A model generated the notes under the pieces. It worked only from the letters and a program-made list of their open reading frames with translations. It ran no database searches and was not told the DNA's origin. Positions 8,219 to 20,524 of a DNA stretch of 64,000 nt are shown piece by piece; position 1 is the stretch's first letter, and each line of letters opens with the position of its first letter. Origin of the DNA: Jeotgalibacillus aurantiacus (GTDB taxonomy: Bacteria; Bacillota; Bacilli; Bacillales; Jeotgalibacillaceae); assembly GCF_020595125.1 (NCBI RefSeq), contig NZ_JACNMS010000004.1, positions 248,001 to 312,000 of the forward strand, read 5' to 3'. The translations under genes were made by a program, and so were the position numbers.

Positions 8219-8418
8219 GTCTTCCAAAAATGATGATGATTGCCGGTGCGGCTTTACTCATTGCAGGATTTTTACTGCAATTTATAAAAGCGGGCCGTCT
8301 GCCTGGAGATATTGTGATTAAACGGGAAAATTTCACGGTTTATTTTCCGATCGTGACATCGATTCTGCTCAGTCTTATTTTGACGGGGATCTTTTTTCTG
8401 ATCGGAAGGTTTCGATAA
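8215..8418 (+). CDS. DUF2905 family small membrane protein
   Basis: A 67-residue protein with two predicted membrane helices (about 5-23 and 44-64) around a short loop with [21 protein letters not shown], the signature of DUF2905. The function is unknown. GTG 8215 overlaps the ruvB stop (GTGA) and follows GGAGG at 8203-8207, so translation is probably coupled to ruvB. A homologue lies between ruvB and queA in other Bacillales. Confidence 0.85.
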   Translation: MSLPKMMMIAGAALLIAGFLLQFIKAGRLPGDIVIKRENFTVYFPIVTSILLSLILTGIFFLIGRFR

Positions 8419-8436
8419 TAAGGAGCTGTAAGAGAC

Positions 8437-10618
<2,182 letters not shown>

Positions 10619-10652
10619 TAGATAACTGCACGAAGGGAGGAGTTAAATCAGT

Positions 10653-10925
10653 ATGGATATGTTATTGACGTTGGCACCGCTTATTCTGATGTTCGGTTTG
10701 ATGTACCTTTTCTTAATCCGTCCACAGCAGAAGCGCCAGAAGAAAGTAATGGAAATGCAGAACAGCTTAAGCAAAGGTGATAAGATTGTCACGATTGGCG
10801 GTCTTCACGGAATCATTGATGCGCTTGACGAAGGTCAGGTTGTCATTAAGTGTGGAGACGGAAGCCGTTTAACTTATGATCGCAATGCGATTCGTGAGGT
10901 TGTAGAGAAAAATTCTGCTATGTAA
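10653..10925 (+). CDS. yajC: Preprotein translocase subunit YajC
   Basis: Small accessory subunit of the Sec translocase. The 90-residue product has one N-terminal membrane helix (about 4-22, LTLAPLILMFGLMYLFLI) followed by RPQQKRQKK and a cytoplasmic part with GDKIVTIGGLHGIIDA, all typical of the family. ATG 10653 follows GGGAGGAG. It ends the ruvA-to-yajC run and is followed by a terminator. Confidence 0.95.
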   Translation: MDMLLTLAPLILMFGLMYLFLIRPQQKRQKKVMEMQNSLSKGDKIVTIGGLHGIIDALDEGQVVIKCGDGSRLTYDRNAIREVVEKNSAM

Positions 10926-10947
10926 ATAGGGGATCGACTGCTTAAAG

Positions 10948-10982
10948 AAAAAAAGCTGCCTGAGGGCGGCTTTTTTTCTTTT
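10948..10982 (+). terminator. Terminator after yajC
   Basis: AAAAAAAGCTGCC / GGCGGCTTTTTTT with loop TGAG (one wobble), then more T. Confidence 0.92.
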
Positions 10983-11006
10983 TATTTATTTTTAATACAT
11001 GAAACC

Positions 11007-11117
11007 GGGGCTGGGGCACCCTCCGCTTTCCGTGGCCGCGCGGTGAGCCAGTTGTGCTGCGCACATCTGTCTCACCTGTCGCTTTCCGCCACAGGAGTCT
11101 TCGGGTGCCCCAGCCCC
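11007..11117 (-). repeat. Family-1 palindromic element, copy B
   Basis: Arms GGGGCTGGGGCACCC (11007-11021) and GGGTGCCCCAGCCCC (11103-11117) are exact inverse complements. The core is in reverse orientation to copy A, and the tip stem is TGTGC-TGC-GCACA (11053-11065). It lies between convergent yajC and the TIGR04086 gene. Confidence 0.9.
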
Positions 11118-11241
11118 TCTGAATATGAAAAGTCCCCCTGTCTTAAAATATAATGTTTGTTAATAAACAGGGGGCTGTGCGACTTTTCAGTGTATGGTAT
11201 AGAATAACTGCAAGCTATGATGGGTCTGAAGTGACTGATCT

Positions 11242-11613
11242 TCAGGATTTGTTGAACAGGTTGACGCCGGCGACTCCTCCGGTGCAGGAGAGGAGGAGGA
11301 GGCCGGTGTAGTGAAAGAGGTGGGACCATTCGAACTGGATCGGCCAGACTGTCCATATGGATAAGGCGATGAGTAATAGTCCGGTGATGGCACCAATTAC
11401 CCAGCCGTGACTTTTTGAGAAGGCGCCGCCTGCCATGCTGCCGATGACGGCAAAAACAAAGACGGATCCGTTGAGCCATTTTGATGCGGTTGTTTCGGTC
11501 ATAGATGTGAAGTGGAGTAGGGTGGCAAAGAGACAGGATGACAGGAGTGCAAGGATTAGGATGGTGATGATGGCACCGCTTGTACCTTTGAAGACATTGA
11601 TCCAGGAAGACAT
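11242..11613 (-). CDS. TIGR04086 family membrane protein
   Basis: A 123-residue protein with four predicted membrane helices (about 13-34, 46-63, 70-88 and 99-117), matching in length and place the TIGR04086/YrzE family found after yajC in Bacillales. The GGxxGxxxxxK-like stretches (GSMAGGAFSKSHG and CTGGVAGVNLF) fit this family. The function is unknown. Its ATG at 11613 follows a minus-strand AGAAGGGA. Confidence 0.75.
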   Translation of the reverse strand: MSSWINVFKGTSGAIITILILALLSSCLFATLLHFTSMTETTASKWLNGSVFVFAVIGSMAGGAFSKSHGWVIGAITGLLLIALSIWTVWPIQFEWSHLFHYTGLLLLSCTGGVAGVNLFNKS

Positions 11614-11677
11614 GGGATCCCTTCTTTCTGAGTAGTTTTTTAAATATCGGGAACGCTATCGTTGAAGGATGGTGACC

Positions 11678-12319
11678 GTGATGATTGAGTTTTACAGTCT
11701 TGTTGCACTAAGGGCCGTATTATTATATATATTGATTTTTATTATTTTCAGACTCATGGGCAAAAGAGAGGTCGGGGAACTGAGCCTGCTGGATCTCGTT
11801 GTTTTTATGATGATTGCTGAGGTAGCTGTATTTGCGATTGAAGATCCTTATATGAGTATGTTTCAGGCAGCCTTCCCCATGATTCTGTTAATGATCCTGC
11901 AGATTATTCTTTCCTGGGTTTCTTTGAAGTCAAAGCGAATACGTGAGCTTTTTGATGGGAGACCTTCTATTTTAATCAAAGATGGTGAACTTGTTAAAAG
12001 CGAAATGAGAAAAAACAGATACAACATTGATGATTTGATGCAGCAGCTGCGTGAAAAAGAAGTATTTAACCTTCATGAAGTGTCCTATGCTATTTTAGAG
12101 CCATCGGGCAGTTTGACGGTTTTGAGAAAGGGACGTGAAGAAGGCAGCCTTTCTCTTCCGTTAGTAATGGATGGAAGGGTTCAGCAAAGACATCTGGATC
12201 TGATCGGAAAGGATGAAACTTGGTTGAAAAATGAACTAGGTAAAATGGGTTACACATCCTGTAAAGATATTTTCTTTTGCTCTTTTGAGGATGGAAGATG
12301 GTACATCAGCTCTTCCTGA
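11678..12319 (+). CDS. DUF421 (YetF-type) membrane protein
   Basis: About 213 residues, with three N-terminal membrane helices (roughly 5-25, 36-52 and 60-80) containing FRLMGKREVGELSLLDLVVFMMIAEVAV, the DUF421 signature. A soluble domain follows, with the run FDGRPSILIKDGELV...YNIDDLMQQLREK. Related proteins in spore formers are thought to affect spore germination or the membrane, but no function is settled. The start is uncertain: GTG 11678 has AAGGA at 8 bases, while ATG 11669 and ATG 11681 are alternatives. Its last 14 bases overlap the convergent spoVB. Confidence 0.85.
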   Translation: MMIEFYSLVALRAVLLYILIFIIFRLMGKREVGELSLLDLVVFMMIAEVAVFAIEDPYMSMFQAAFPMILLMILQIILSWVSLKSKRIRELFDGRPSILIKDGELVKSEMRKNRYNIDDLMQQLREKEVFNLHEVSYAILEPSGSLTVLRKGREEGSLSLPLVMDGRVQQRHLDLIGKDETWLKNELGKMGYTSCKDIFFCSFEDGRWYISSS

Positions 12320-13811
12320 AAGACTTGCCGAAAATAAACCAGTCCTCTTTTTTAATAAGCTGAAGACCGGATGCGAACACAATAAAACAGACCGTTAAAA
12401 TGAAAATGCGTTCCGGAGAAGAGGCATATGGAACGATTAACTGATGGATCAGGGAGCACAGTACGAGTAAAAATCCCGTCGCCACATACTGTCCATAAGG
12501 AATCGTCAGTTTGATCATCGTGCGTATGGAGTGAAAGTGTAAAAAGGTGACGGTGATCACGCCGGCTGCAATCCCGATCGCCGCGCCAATAATGTTTTCC
12601 ATTTGCAGCAGTAAAAAGGCCATGACGGCCAATTTGACAATGGCACCAATAATGCTGTTGATCATAGCTGTTCCCGCCGCTTCGAATGCCTGCATGACAG
12701 CATGAAGGGGACCCTGATAATAATAAAAAATGAATAGTGCAGATAAAAGCTTCAGTATATCCTGCCCGTTTGAGGTGTGATAGAGCAGCTGAAGGAAATA
12801 CTCTCCTTCCATAAACAGCAGTAGGGAAAACAGTGCACCGGTTACAAGTGAAATTCTGAGTGCCTGATGAACCCTGTGTTCAACAGTCTGCAGCTGCTTT
12901 TTTGCCAGCGCCTCGCTGATTGAGGGAACAAGAGCGGTACTGAGTGAGACCGTAATAAAGGATGGCAGTAAAAGGACAGGAAGAATAAATCCTGTCAGCA
13001 ATCCGTATTGCCCGGTTACATATGATGCGGTTAAGCCCGTCATCATCAGACATTTCATCACAATAATCGGTTCAAGAAACCACGCTGCAGATCCGACCAT
13101 CCTGCTTCCTGCAGAAGGTAGTGCGATATTGAGAAGTTTTTTTGATGTAGCAGCAAACATGACCGGCTTTTTCATTCTGACCGGTCTTTTTGTTATGTAA
13201 AAAACAGTTAGAAGAAAGAGTAGTGAAACGAGCTCACCTGCAACGGACGCAATCATTGCCCCTGCCGCTGCATATTCGATTCCGCGTTCCATCAGTGCTG
13301 AAACAATCCATGTTAACAGAAATATCCTTACCAGTTGTTCAATGACGGATCCTGCTGCTGTAACACCCATCTTTTGTTTACCCATGAAGTATCCCCGCAG
13401 GACAGCTGAAAAGGCTGCAATGGGCACAACCGGAAGTACTGCAATAAAGGGAATAAGTGTACGGTTGTTGTCCAGCAGAACATTAGCGATGAATGGTGCC
13501 GAGAAAAACAGAGCAGGTGTTAATAAACATGCCAGTGATCCTGTAATCCACAACGATGCAGTCAGAATATTTCTGACTTCGTGCGGGCTTTTTTTGGCTT
13601 CCGCTTCGGATACATATTTTGAAATGGCAATTGGCAGACCAAGCTGGGTGACCGTGATAGCAAGCATCAGAGCAGGAAATGTCATCATATATAATCCGAC
13701 GCCTTCTTCACCAGTCAGCCCGGCGAGCATTATCCGATGAACAAATCCCAATATTTTTGTGGCCAGTGCGGCTACCATCAGTAAAATGGTTCCTTTAATA
13801 AATGTCGACAC
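12306..13811 (-). CDS. spoVB: Stage V sporulation protein B (flippase-like)
   Basis: Polytopic protein of the MVF/polysaccharide exporter superfamily needed for spore cortex synthesis, probably moving a lipid-linked precursor. About 501 residues with some 12-14 membrane helices; family runs GEEGVGLYMMTFPALML, QLGLPIAISKYVSEAEA, LRGYFMGKQKM and FSAVL are clear. GTG 13811 is chosen because GGAGG (13817-13821) is 5 bases upstream and the product then starts MSTFIKGTIL like its relatives; ATG 13823 contains that site. It converges on the DUF421 gene. Confidence 0.92.
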   Translation of the reverse strand: MSTFIKGTILLMVAALATKILGFVHRIMLAGLTGEEGVGLYMMTFPALMLAITVTQLGLPIAISKYVSEAEAKKSPHEVRNILTASLWITGSLACLLTPALFFSAPFIANVLLDNNRTLIPFIAVLPVVPIAAFSAVLRGYFMGKQKMGVTAAGSVIEQLVRIFLLTWIVSALMERGIEYAAAGAMIASVAGELVSLLFLLTVFYITKRPVRMKKPVMFAATSKKLLNIALPSAGSRMVGSAAWFLEPIIVMKCLMMTGLTASYVTGQYGLLTGFILPVLLLPSFITVSLSTALVPSISEALAKKQLQTVEHRVHQALRISLVTGALFSLLLFMEGEYFLQLLYHTSNGQDILKLLSALFIFYYYQGPLHAVMQAFEAAGTAMINSIIGAIVKLAVMAFLLLQMENIIGAAIGIAAGVITVTFLHFHSIRTMIKLTIPYGQYVATGFLLVLCSLIHQLIVPYASSPERIFILTVCFIVFASGLQLIKKEDWFIFGKSFRKS

Positions 13812-13911
13812 AGTGTCCTCCATCTTCTCAAACGACTTGATTTCAGCTACAATGAATCATATGCACAAAGAGAGATTGGTTAGTACAACAAGATAGACAG
13901 GAGGAGAATGT

Positions 13912-14241
13912 GTGAATAAGGAAATGTCATTTGAAGAAGCATTCAGAGTGGCCGGTCCGGCTCTTGTCAGTAAAGCGCAGGAATTACAGCTTTACGGATA
14001 TGATTCGGCAACCCCTGAGCTTCTTTGGAAATACATGCAAACAAAGAAGTGGAAGAGGGAACAGGGCGAAATTCGTATTCACCGTGCTGTAAATGAAATA
14101 TTATCTATTAAAGCCGGTGATTTTATGAATTATATGGCGAATCAGGAGTACCGCTCATTTTCAGTAGGAAATGGTCTCAATGATGACGAAGTCGAACTGC
14201 TGCTTTATGGAGAACAAAACGGAAACTTGAACAAGTCCTGA
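13912..14241 (+). CDS. comN: Post-transcriptional regulator ComN
   Basis: A 109-residue protein resembling ComN (YrzD), which in B. subtilis raises comE operon expression by acting on its mRNA. Shared features are LYGYDSATPELLWKYMQTKKW followed by IHRAVNEILSIKAGDFMNYM. GTG 13912 follows GGAGGAGAATGT. It lies between divergent spoVB and secDF as in Bacillus, and the comE genes it would act on are present at 59.8-63.3 kb. Confidence 0.8.
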   Translation: MNKEMSFEEAFRVAGPALVSKAQELQLYGYDSATPELLWKYMQTKKWKREQGEIRIHRAVNEILSIKAGDFMNYMANQEYRSFSVGNGLNDDEVELLLYGEQNGNLNKS

Positions 14242-14257
14242 CAAATTTTATAGGTCA

Positions 14258-14286
14258 TTGACACGTGTTCTCAACTGTTACATAAT
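14258..14286 (+). promoter_or_regulatory. Sigma-A type promoter for secDF
   Basis: TTGACA (14258-14263), 17-base spacer, CATAAT (14281-14286). It lies 17 bases after comN and 115 bases before the secDF start. The leader contains a small inverted repeat TGCACAC-CG-TGTGCA just before the ribosome binding site. Confidence 0.7.
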
Positions 14287-14400
14287 AAGTCTGTTGCTGA
14301 AATTTCAGACGTTTTACAAGTTTGTTACAAGCCGGAGCAATGTTTTGGCTGAAGTTTTCTTGCACACCGTGTGCATGTAATTGAGGAGGATTTTTACATA

Positions 14401-16674
14401 ATGATAAAGCGCAGCAGGATTGTCGCTTTTTTTCTATTAGTCATTCTAATAGGCGGCACAATGGGATTGACCTCTCAGACGATACTTAACAACATTAAGC
14501 TTGGACTTGACCTCCAGGGTGGATTTGAAGTTCTTTATGAAGTGGAGCCCGCTGAAGAAGGACAGGACATAACGGAAGCCGTTGTATCAGATACAGCAGA
14601 AGCACTTGAACGAAGAGTGAACGTCCTTGGTGTCAGCGAACCGGTCATTCAGGTCGAGGATGGCAATAGAATCCGTGTTCAGCTTGCAGGGGTAGAGGAT
14701 CAGAATGAGGCAAGAGAGATTCTGTCTACTGAAGCCAACCTGACATTCCGTGATGTGAATGATGAAGTTCAGATGACCGGTGCTGACCTTGTTGAGGGTG
14801 GTGCCACACAAATCTTTGACCCGAATACAAATGCGCCGATTGTGCAGGTTCAATTAAAGGATGCAACACAGTTTGGTGAAATAACAGAGCGTATTCTCGC
14901 TATGGCACCTGAGAATCAACTAGTGATCTGGCTTGATTATGAAGAGGGTGACTCTTTCCGGGAAGAAGTGACGAAGGAAGATCCTAAATTTATTTCTGCC
15001 CCATACGTAAATCAAGTGCTAGATAGAGAAACGGTAACGATTTCTGGGAATTTTACGCTTGAGGAAGCTCAAAACCTGAGAGACCTTTTAAACGCCGGTT
15101 CTCTGCCTGTTGAACTTGTTGAAGTTTATTCTACTTCTGTAGGAGCTTCATTTGGTCTAATGGCAATGGATCAGACAATATTAGCAGGGATTATTGGTAT
15201 TTCGCTGATTTTCCTGTTTATGCTTGTGGTCTATCGTTTCCCTGGATTCATTGGAATCCTGACGCTTTCCGTATATATTTACTTAATTCTGCTTATTTTT
15301 GACTGGTTGAATGGTGTCTTAACCTTACCGGGTATTGCAGCCCTGATCCTCGGGGTCGGTATGGCGATTGATGCCAATATCATCACCTACGAACGGGTAA
15401 AAGAAGAACTTCGTGTGGGGCGTTCAATCAAAGATGCCTGGAAAAAAGGTAGCGGATCCTCACTTTGGACGATCTTTGATGCGAATATTACAACACTCCT
15501 TGCAGGTATTGTGCTGTTTGCATTCGGAACAAGCTCTGTTAAAGGGTTTGCGACGATGCTTCTGATCAGTATTCTGACAAGCTTTATCACCGCCGTTTTC
15601 GGTACACGACTATTTATGAGTCTTTGGGTGAAGAGTAAGTTCCTTGAAGGCCATAAGAGCTGGTTCGGTGTCAAACAGTCGGAAATTCTTGAATACAATG
15701 AAGACGAAGAACCTGATTCACTTGATCTTCCAACAAAGTTTGACCGTTTTGACTTTGTAAAAAGCCGGAAGAAATTCTTCCTTCTCTCTGCAGCACTTCT
15801 TGTTGCCGGATTGTCGGTTTTATTAATTTTCAGATTGAATCTGGGTATTGATTTTACCGAGGGAACTCGTATGGAAGTTCTTTCAGATCAATCATTTGAA
15901 GATGGACAGCTGGAGTCAGACATTGAATCAGTAGGTCTTGAGGCTTCAAGTATCGTCATCTCCGGAGATAACCAGGAGATTGGGGTTGCCCGATTCAGTG
16001 AGGCATTAAGCCAGGATCAGATTGCTGAATTGAGATCTTATTTCAATGAAAAATACGGTAGTGATCCAAATATTTCAACGGTTAGTCCTGTAATCGGAAA
16101 AGAGCTTACTGAAAATGCATTATACGCAGTAGCGATCGCCTCACTGGGTATCATTCTCTACGTAACGATCCGATTTGAATGGCAAATGGCAGTGGCTTCG
16201 ATTGTCGCGCTTGTTCACGATGCATTTTTCATTATTGCTGTGTTCAGTCTGACACGTCTTGAAGTGGATATTACCTTCATTGCGGCCGTTCTGACCGTAA
16301 TTGGTTATTCAATTAATGATACGATCGTTACATTTGACCGTATCCGTGAGAATATGAGAAAAATAAAGCGTATTGAGACGAAAGAAGAGCTTGCGTTAAT
16401 TGTGAATAATTCACTCAGACAAACGCTTGGACGTTCGGTTAATACTGTTTTGACGGTTGTATTTGTTGTTGTTGCGCTGATTATTTTTGGGGCGACGTCG
16501 ATTCTTAACTTCTCGATTGCGCTATTAGTCGGATTAATTGCAGGTACTTATTCTTCTGTGTTTATTGCTGCACAGCTTTGGTATGTGCTGAAGAAGCGTC
16601 AGTTGAAGAAGAAGGGTGTACTGATTACGTATAAAGAGAAGCAGGATTGGGCTTCAGATGAGCCTGTTGTGTAA
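14401..16674 (+). CDS. secDF: Protein translocase fused SecD-SecF
   Basis: Proton-driven accessory of the Sec pathway that pulls proteins out on the trans side. The product is 757 residues. The SecD half has an N-terminal helix, GLDLQGGFEVLYEV, the periplasmic-type domains, and five helices including LGVGMAIDANIITYERVKEELR; the SecF half starts near 460 with LNLGIDFTEGTRMEV and has VIGYSINDTIVTFDRIREN. The fused form is normal for Bacillus (737 residues). ATG 14401 follows GAGGAGGA; the upstream frame to 14371 lacks a site. Confidence 0.97.
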   Translation: MIKRSRIVAFFLLVILIGGTMGLTSQTILNNIKLGLDLQGGFEVLYEVEPAEEGQDITEAVVSDTAEALERRVNVLGVSEPVIQVEDGNRIRVQLAGVEDQNEAREILSTEANLTFRDVNDEVQMTGADLVEGGATQIFDPNTNAPIVQVQLKDATQFGEITERILAMAPENQLVIWLDYEEGDSFREEVTKEDPKFISAPYVNQVLDRETVTISGNFTLEEAQNLRDLLNAGSLPVELVEVYSTSVGASFGLMAMDQTILAGIIGISLIFLFMLVVYRFPGFIGILTLSVYIYLILLIFDWLNGVLTLPGIAALILGVGMAIDANIITYERVKEELRVGRSIKDAWKKGSGSSLWTIFDANITTLLAGIVLFAFGTSSVKGFATMLLISILTSFITAVFGTRLFMSLWVKSKFLEGHKSWFGVKQSEILEYNEDEEPDSLDLPTKFDRFDFVKSRKKFFLLSAALLVAGLSVLLIFRLNLGIDFTEGTRMEVLSDQSFEDGQLESDIESVGLEASSIVISGDNQEIGVARFSEALSQDQIAELRSYFNEKYGSDPNISTVSPVIGKELTENALYAVAIASLGIILYVTIRFEWQMAVASIVALVHDAFFIIAVFSLTRLEVDITFIAAVLTVIGYSINDTIVTFDRIRENMRKIKRIETKEELALIVNNSLRQTLGRSVNTVLTVVFVVVALIIFGATSILNFSIALLVGLIAGTYSSVFIAAQLWYVLKKRQLKKKGVLITYKEKQDWASDEPVV

Positions 16675-16691
16675 GGTGAATAGATGAATTG

Positions 16692-16731
16692 AAACCGGGA
16701 TGACTCTTGAGGGAGTTGTTCCGGTTTTTTT
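16692..16731 (+). terminator. Terminator after secDF
   Basis: AAACCGG / CCGGTTT outer stem with an inner GACTC / GAGTT stem, followed by seven T. Confidence 0.85.
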
Positions 16732-16885
16732 GAATACCCGGTCCGGGACCATCCCCTGAGCCAAGCCGTTTTAATAGGGTTAAGAACACTCGTATTAGGG
16801 TAAAATGAAATAATTCTTTATACTGGTAAAGGGTTTTGTCCGAATTTGATGGATTAGATCAGATAAATAAAAATGGGGTGAGAAG

Positions 16886-17236
16886 ATGAAATTTCAATGG
16901 ACGTTAATTTTAGGGATTGTTTTTGCACTAATTGTTGCTATTTTTGCTGTTATTAATGTTGATCCTGTGACGGTGAACTTTGGTTTTGCTGAGACGGATC
17001 TTCCGCTGATTCTTGTTATTCTCGGTTCAGTTTTAATGGGTGGAATTATTATTGGTTCAGTTGGCTTGTTCCGTCTGTTTATTGCGCAGCGGAAAGTGAA
17101 GCAGCTGGAGGTTGAAAATCAGCGTCTGAATGATCGTGTGGCAGAGCTTGAATCAAAAAATCCGGAACCGTTGCCTACGCGGACGGATTACAGGAAAACG
17201 GCCCCTGACAGTGCGGGTGACTCTGCAGCAGAATAA
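16886..17236 (+). CDS. LapA-domain membrane protein (YrvD-like)
   Basis: A 116-residue protein with two membrane helices (about 6-26 and 42-64) of the LapA/DUF1049 type, followed by a short coiled coil (about 72-94, KVKQLEVENQRLNDRVAELESK) and an acidic tail. The function in Firmicutes is unknown. ATG 16886 follows TGGGGTGAG. It stands between secDF and recJ as in Bacillus and has its own terminator. Confidence 0.85.
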   Translation: MKFQWTLILGIVFALIVAIFAVINVDPVTVNFGFAETDLPLILVILGSVLMGGIIIGSVGLFRLFIAQRKVKQLEVENQRLNDRVAELESKNPEPLPTRTDYRKTAPDSAGDSAAE

Positions 17237-17253
17237 AGAAATGTTTATTGATC

Positions 17254-17296
17254 AACAACCCTCTCAATGTCATGTCATTGAGAAGGTTGTTTTTTG
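17254..17296 (+). terminator. Terminator after the LapA-domain gene
   Basis: AACAACCCTCTCAATG pairs with CATTGAGAAGGTTGTT around loop TCATGT, followed by a T run. Confidence 0.9.
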
Positions 17297-17340
17297 ATAT
17301 TTAATCCTGACTGTATTAAGAGGATGATAAGGACGACCGA

Positions 17341-17369
17341 TTGAAACACGTATTCGCCTCCTGTATAAT
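17341..17369 (+). promoter_or_regulatory. Sigma-A type promoter for recJ-apt
   Basis: TTGAAA (17341-17346), 17-base spacer, TATAAT (17364-17369), 26 bases before the recJ start. Confidence 0.75.
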
Positions 17370-17394
17370 AAAAGAATCTGAAGAGGTGAATAAC

Positions 17395-19755
17395 ATGCTA
17401 ACATCTAAAACTAGATGGAATGTTAAGGAAACCAGCGGCGAACAATCCAAAAGGCTTGCTGATGCACTTAACATTCCACTTTTTATTGCAAATTTACTTG
17501 TGCAAAGGGGTATAACAGAGCCTGATGCTGCATCTGATTTCTTATATGCAGATAAAAAAGAAGTGCACGATCCGTTTCTCATGATGGATATGGATAAGGC
17601 AGTGGAACGCATCAAACGGGCTATCAGCGAACAGGAAATGATTCTTGTATATGGAGATTATGATGCGGACGGTGTAACGAGTACATCTGTATTGCTGACG
17701 GCACTAAGAGAATTAGGTGCTGAAGCCGAATTTTACATACCGAACCGGTTTACTGAAGGTTATGGACCGAATGAAGGTGCTTTCCGCGATGCTGTTGCTC
17801 AAGGGTTTTCATTAATTATTACGGTCGATAATGGCATTTCAGGTGTCCATGAAGCGCAGGTATTGAAAGAACTGAATACAGATCTGATTATCACGGATCA
17901 CCATGAACCAGGACCTGAACTGCCGGAAGCTTTAGCCATCATTCATCCGAATCATCCTGAAAGTACTTATCCATTTAAAGAACTGGCAGGCGTAGGGGTT
18001 GCTTTTAAGCTGGCTCATGCGCTGCTTGGAAGGGTTCCGGATGAACTGCTTGATCTTGTGGCGATTGGTACGATTGCCGATCTCGTTCCGCTCCATGGAG
18101 AAAACCGGATTCTTGTTAAAAAAGGTTTAAAACAACTTAGAGCAACAAGACGTCCCGGCATTCATGCCATTCTGAAAAAAGCAGGTTCAAATGTTTCTGA
18201 AGCGGATGAAGAAACGGTCGGCTTTGCAATCGGACCACGTCTGAATGCAGTAGGAAGGTTGTCTGATGCAGATCCGGCGGTTGATCTTCTTTTGACTGAG
18301 GATACAGAAGAAGCAGAAGGGATTGCAGCTGAAATAGACAGGCTGAATAAAGAACGGCAGGCAATTGTCTCTGAGATTACAAAGGAAGCGACAGAGATCG
18401 TGGAAGAGCATTACCGCTCTGAAGAAAACCGGGTGCTTGTCCTGGCTAAAGCAGGATGGAATCCGGGCGTAGTCGGAATCGTTGCATCAAAACTCGTTGA
18501 AAAATATTACCGTCCCGTAATTATTCTTTGTATTGATGAAGAGACTGGGAAAGCCAAGGGTTCTGCCAGAAGTATCGAAGGATTTAATATGTTTCAGGAG
18601 CTTTCTAAAAACCGTGAAATCCTTCCACATTTCGGCGGACACCCGATGGCAGCAGGAATGACATTGTCGGTTGAGCATGTTGATCTGCTCAGGGAGAACC
18701 TGAATCGTCAGGCGGAGTCCATGCGTGAGGAGGATTTTATACCTGTCACACATATCGATGTGCCGATTAAAATCGAGGATACAGATTTAAAAGCGATTGA
18801 ACAGCTCAATATGCTCGCTCCATTCGGGATGAAAAATGCGAAACCGAAAGTACTGGTTGAACAGGCAGCCATTTCTTCCATCAGAAAAATAGGTGCCAAT
18901 CAAAATCATTTAAAAGTCACCTTAAAACAGGATGATTATTCTCTTGATGCGATTGCGTTTCAGCTTGGAGAAGCGGCAGACCATATTTCACCATTGGCTT
19001 CAATTGACGTAATTGGTGAACTTTCAGTAAATGAGTGGAACAATACGCGGAAGCCGCAGCTTTTTATTAAAGATCTCCGTGTGAAGGAATGGCAATTGTT
19101 TGATGTCAGAGGGATTACCCAGCCGGCAAGGTGGGTGTCGCTCGTTCCTGAAAATGCGGTAGCTGTTTCCTTTAAAAAAGAAACGTATGACCGGTTCTAT
19201 GATTTATTTTCCGGTCATGAACTGCATCTGATTGAAAATCATGAGCAGGCAAAGCAAACAGATTTGATGGACAGACCGCTTGTCCTGCTTGACCTGCCTG
19301 AAGAGGAGCATGTACTGGTCGATCTTATCAAAAATGAGCGACCTTCAAGGTTGTATGCTCATTTTTATCATGAGAATCCGCAGTTTTTCAGTGCGGTTCC
19401 AGGAAGAGATCAGTTTGCGTGGTTTTTTACATTTCTGAAAAAGAGAGGTTCATTCAACCTTAAAAATCAGGGCCAGGCACTTGCTTCTCACCGTGGTTGG
19501 TCAATTGACACAATTAATTTTATGACAAAGGTGTTTTTTGAACTTGGTTTTGTTACAATAAACGATGGATTCGTTTCGATTAATGAGCATATACAAAAGC
19601 GGGATTTAACAGAATCCCCTGCTTATCAGCGCAAGACACAGTCTGTAAAGATGGAGCAGGAGCTTTTATATTCTTCGTTTCATGATTTGAAGCGATGGTT
19701 TGAAGAGCGCTCCGGCTGGACGGGGCAACTTGAGGAGGAAAAGGTATGGATTTAA
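17395..19755 (+). CDS. recJ: Single-strand-specific exonuclease RecJ
   Basis: 5'-to-3' exonuclease on single-stranded DNA for recombination and mismatch repair. It is 786 residues, the same length as B. subtilis RecJ. DHH domain motifs are [12 protein letters not shown] (about 87), the TDHHEPG motif and the [12 protein letters not shown] region; the DHHA1 domain has [12 protein letters not shown] and C-terminal domains follow. ATG 17395 follows GAAGAGGTG, and the longer frame to 17341 would overlap the promoter. It overlaps apt by 10 bases. Confidence 0.97.
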   Translation: MLTSKTRWNVKETSGEQSKRLADALNIPLFIANLLVQRGITEPDAASDFLYADKKEVHDPFLMMDMDKAVERIKRAISEQEMILVYGDYDADGVTSTSVLLTALRELGAEAEFYIPNRFTEGYGPNEGAFRDAVAQGFSLIITVDNGISGVHEAQVLKELNTDLIITDHHEPGPELPEALAIIHPNHPESTYPFKELAGVGVAFKLAHALLGRVPDELLDLVAIGTIADLVPLHGENRILVKKGLKQLRATRRPGIHAILKKAGSNVSEADEETVGFAIGPRLNAVGRLSDADPAVDLLLTEDTEEAEGIAAEIDRLNKERQAIVSEITKEATEIVEEHYRSEENRVLVLAKAGWNPGVVGIVASKLVEKYYRPVIILCIDEETGKAKGSARSIEGFNMFQELSKNREILPHFGGHPMAAGMTLSVEHVDLLRENLNRQAESMREEDFIPVTHIDVPIKIEDTDLKAIEQLNMLAPFGMKNAKPKVLVEQAAISSIRKIGANQNHLKVTLKQDDYSLDAIAFQLGEAADHISPLASIDVIGELSVNEWNNTRKPQLFIKDLRVKEWQLFDVRGITQPARWVSLVPENAVAVSFKKETYDRFYDLFSGHELHLIENHEQAKQTDLMDRPLVLLDLPEEEHVLVDLIKNERPSRLYAHFYHENPQFFSAVPGRDQFAWFFTFLKKRGSFNLKNQGQALASHRGWSIDTINFMTKVFFELGFVTINDGFVSINEHIQKRDLTESPAYQRKTQSVKMEQELLYSSFHDLKRWFEERSGWTGQLEEEKVWI

Positions 19756-20258
19756 AACAATATGTGACGATCGTTGAAGACTGGCCGAAAGAAGGTATTC
19801 GCTTCAAGGACATTACGACTCTAATGGACAATGGCGATGCTTACCGTTACGCAACGGATCAGATCGTTGAATATGCAAAAGATAAGCAGATTGATTTAAT
19901 CGTAGGACCGGAAGCGCGCGGCTTTATTATCGGCTGTCCGGTTGCTTATGCACTTGGTGTCGGTTTTGCACCTGTACGTAAGGAAGGAAAGCTTCCGCGT
20001 GAGACAGTAAAAGTAGATTATGGATTAGAATACGGAAAAGATGTCCTGACGATTCATCGTGATGCGATCAAGCCAGGACAGCGCGTGCTGATTACCGATG
20101 ACCTGCTTGCAACAGGCGGTACAATCGAAGCAACGATCAAGCTGGTTGAAGAGCTTGGCGGAGTAGTCGCAGGCTGTGCTTTCCTGATCGAGCTTACTTA
20201 TCTTAACGGCCGTGAAAAGCTGAACGGTTATGATATGCTGAGATTAATGGAATACTGA
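19746..20258 (+). CDS. apt: Adenine phosphoribosyltransferase
   Basis: Salvages adenine to AMP using PRPP. It is 170 residues, with GPEARGFI and the PRPP-binding loop [14 protein letters not shown] (about 116-129). ATG 19746 lies inside the end of recJ with GAGGAGG just upstream, so translation is likely coupled. It is followed by relA, as in other Bacillales, after a terminator. Confidence 0.97.
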   Translation: MDLKQYVTIVEDWPKEGIRFKDITTLMDNGDAYRYATDQIVEYAKDKQIDLIVGPEARGFIIGCPVAYALGVGFAPVRKEGKLPRETVKVDYGLEYGKDVLTIHRDAIKPGQRVLITDDLLATGGTIEATIKLVEELGGVVAGCAFLIELTYLNGREKLNGYDMLRLMEY

Positions 20259-20269
20259 GGTTAAGCAGC

Positions 20270-20299
20270 AAAGAGTCCTGATCAAAAGGGACTCTTTTT
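20270..20299 (+). terminator. Terminator after apt
   Basis: AAAGAGTCC / GGACTCTTT with a loop of about 10 bases, then T run. Confidence 0.85.
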
Positions 20300-20524
20300 C
20301 ATATCCCGAATCACATAATTTGAAAGAAGACGATTAAGCCAGGATACATTTCTTTTTTCAATCTTTAGCTGAACATAGAATTAGAAGTAAAATTTCGTTA
20401 ATTTTACCGGCGGCTTTGTGCTTATTTTACGAAAACAGCCGGAATTGCTTTACATAAATTGATTTTTTATTAATAATAGAAACAATACTCAAAACTATTA
20501 AGAATGATAAAGGTGATAAAACGT

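Noticed and set aside
11072-11479. Reverse frame over copy B and the TIGR04086 gene
   Set aside because: Shadow of the real membrane protein gene and repeat; Arg/His/Pro-rich composition is typical of antisense translation.
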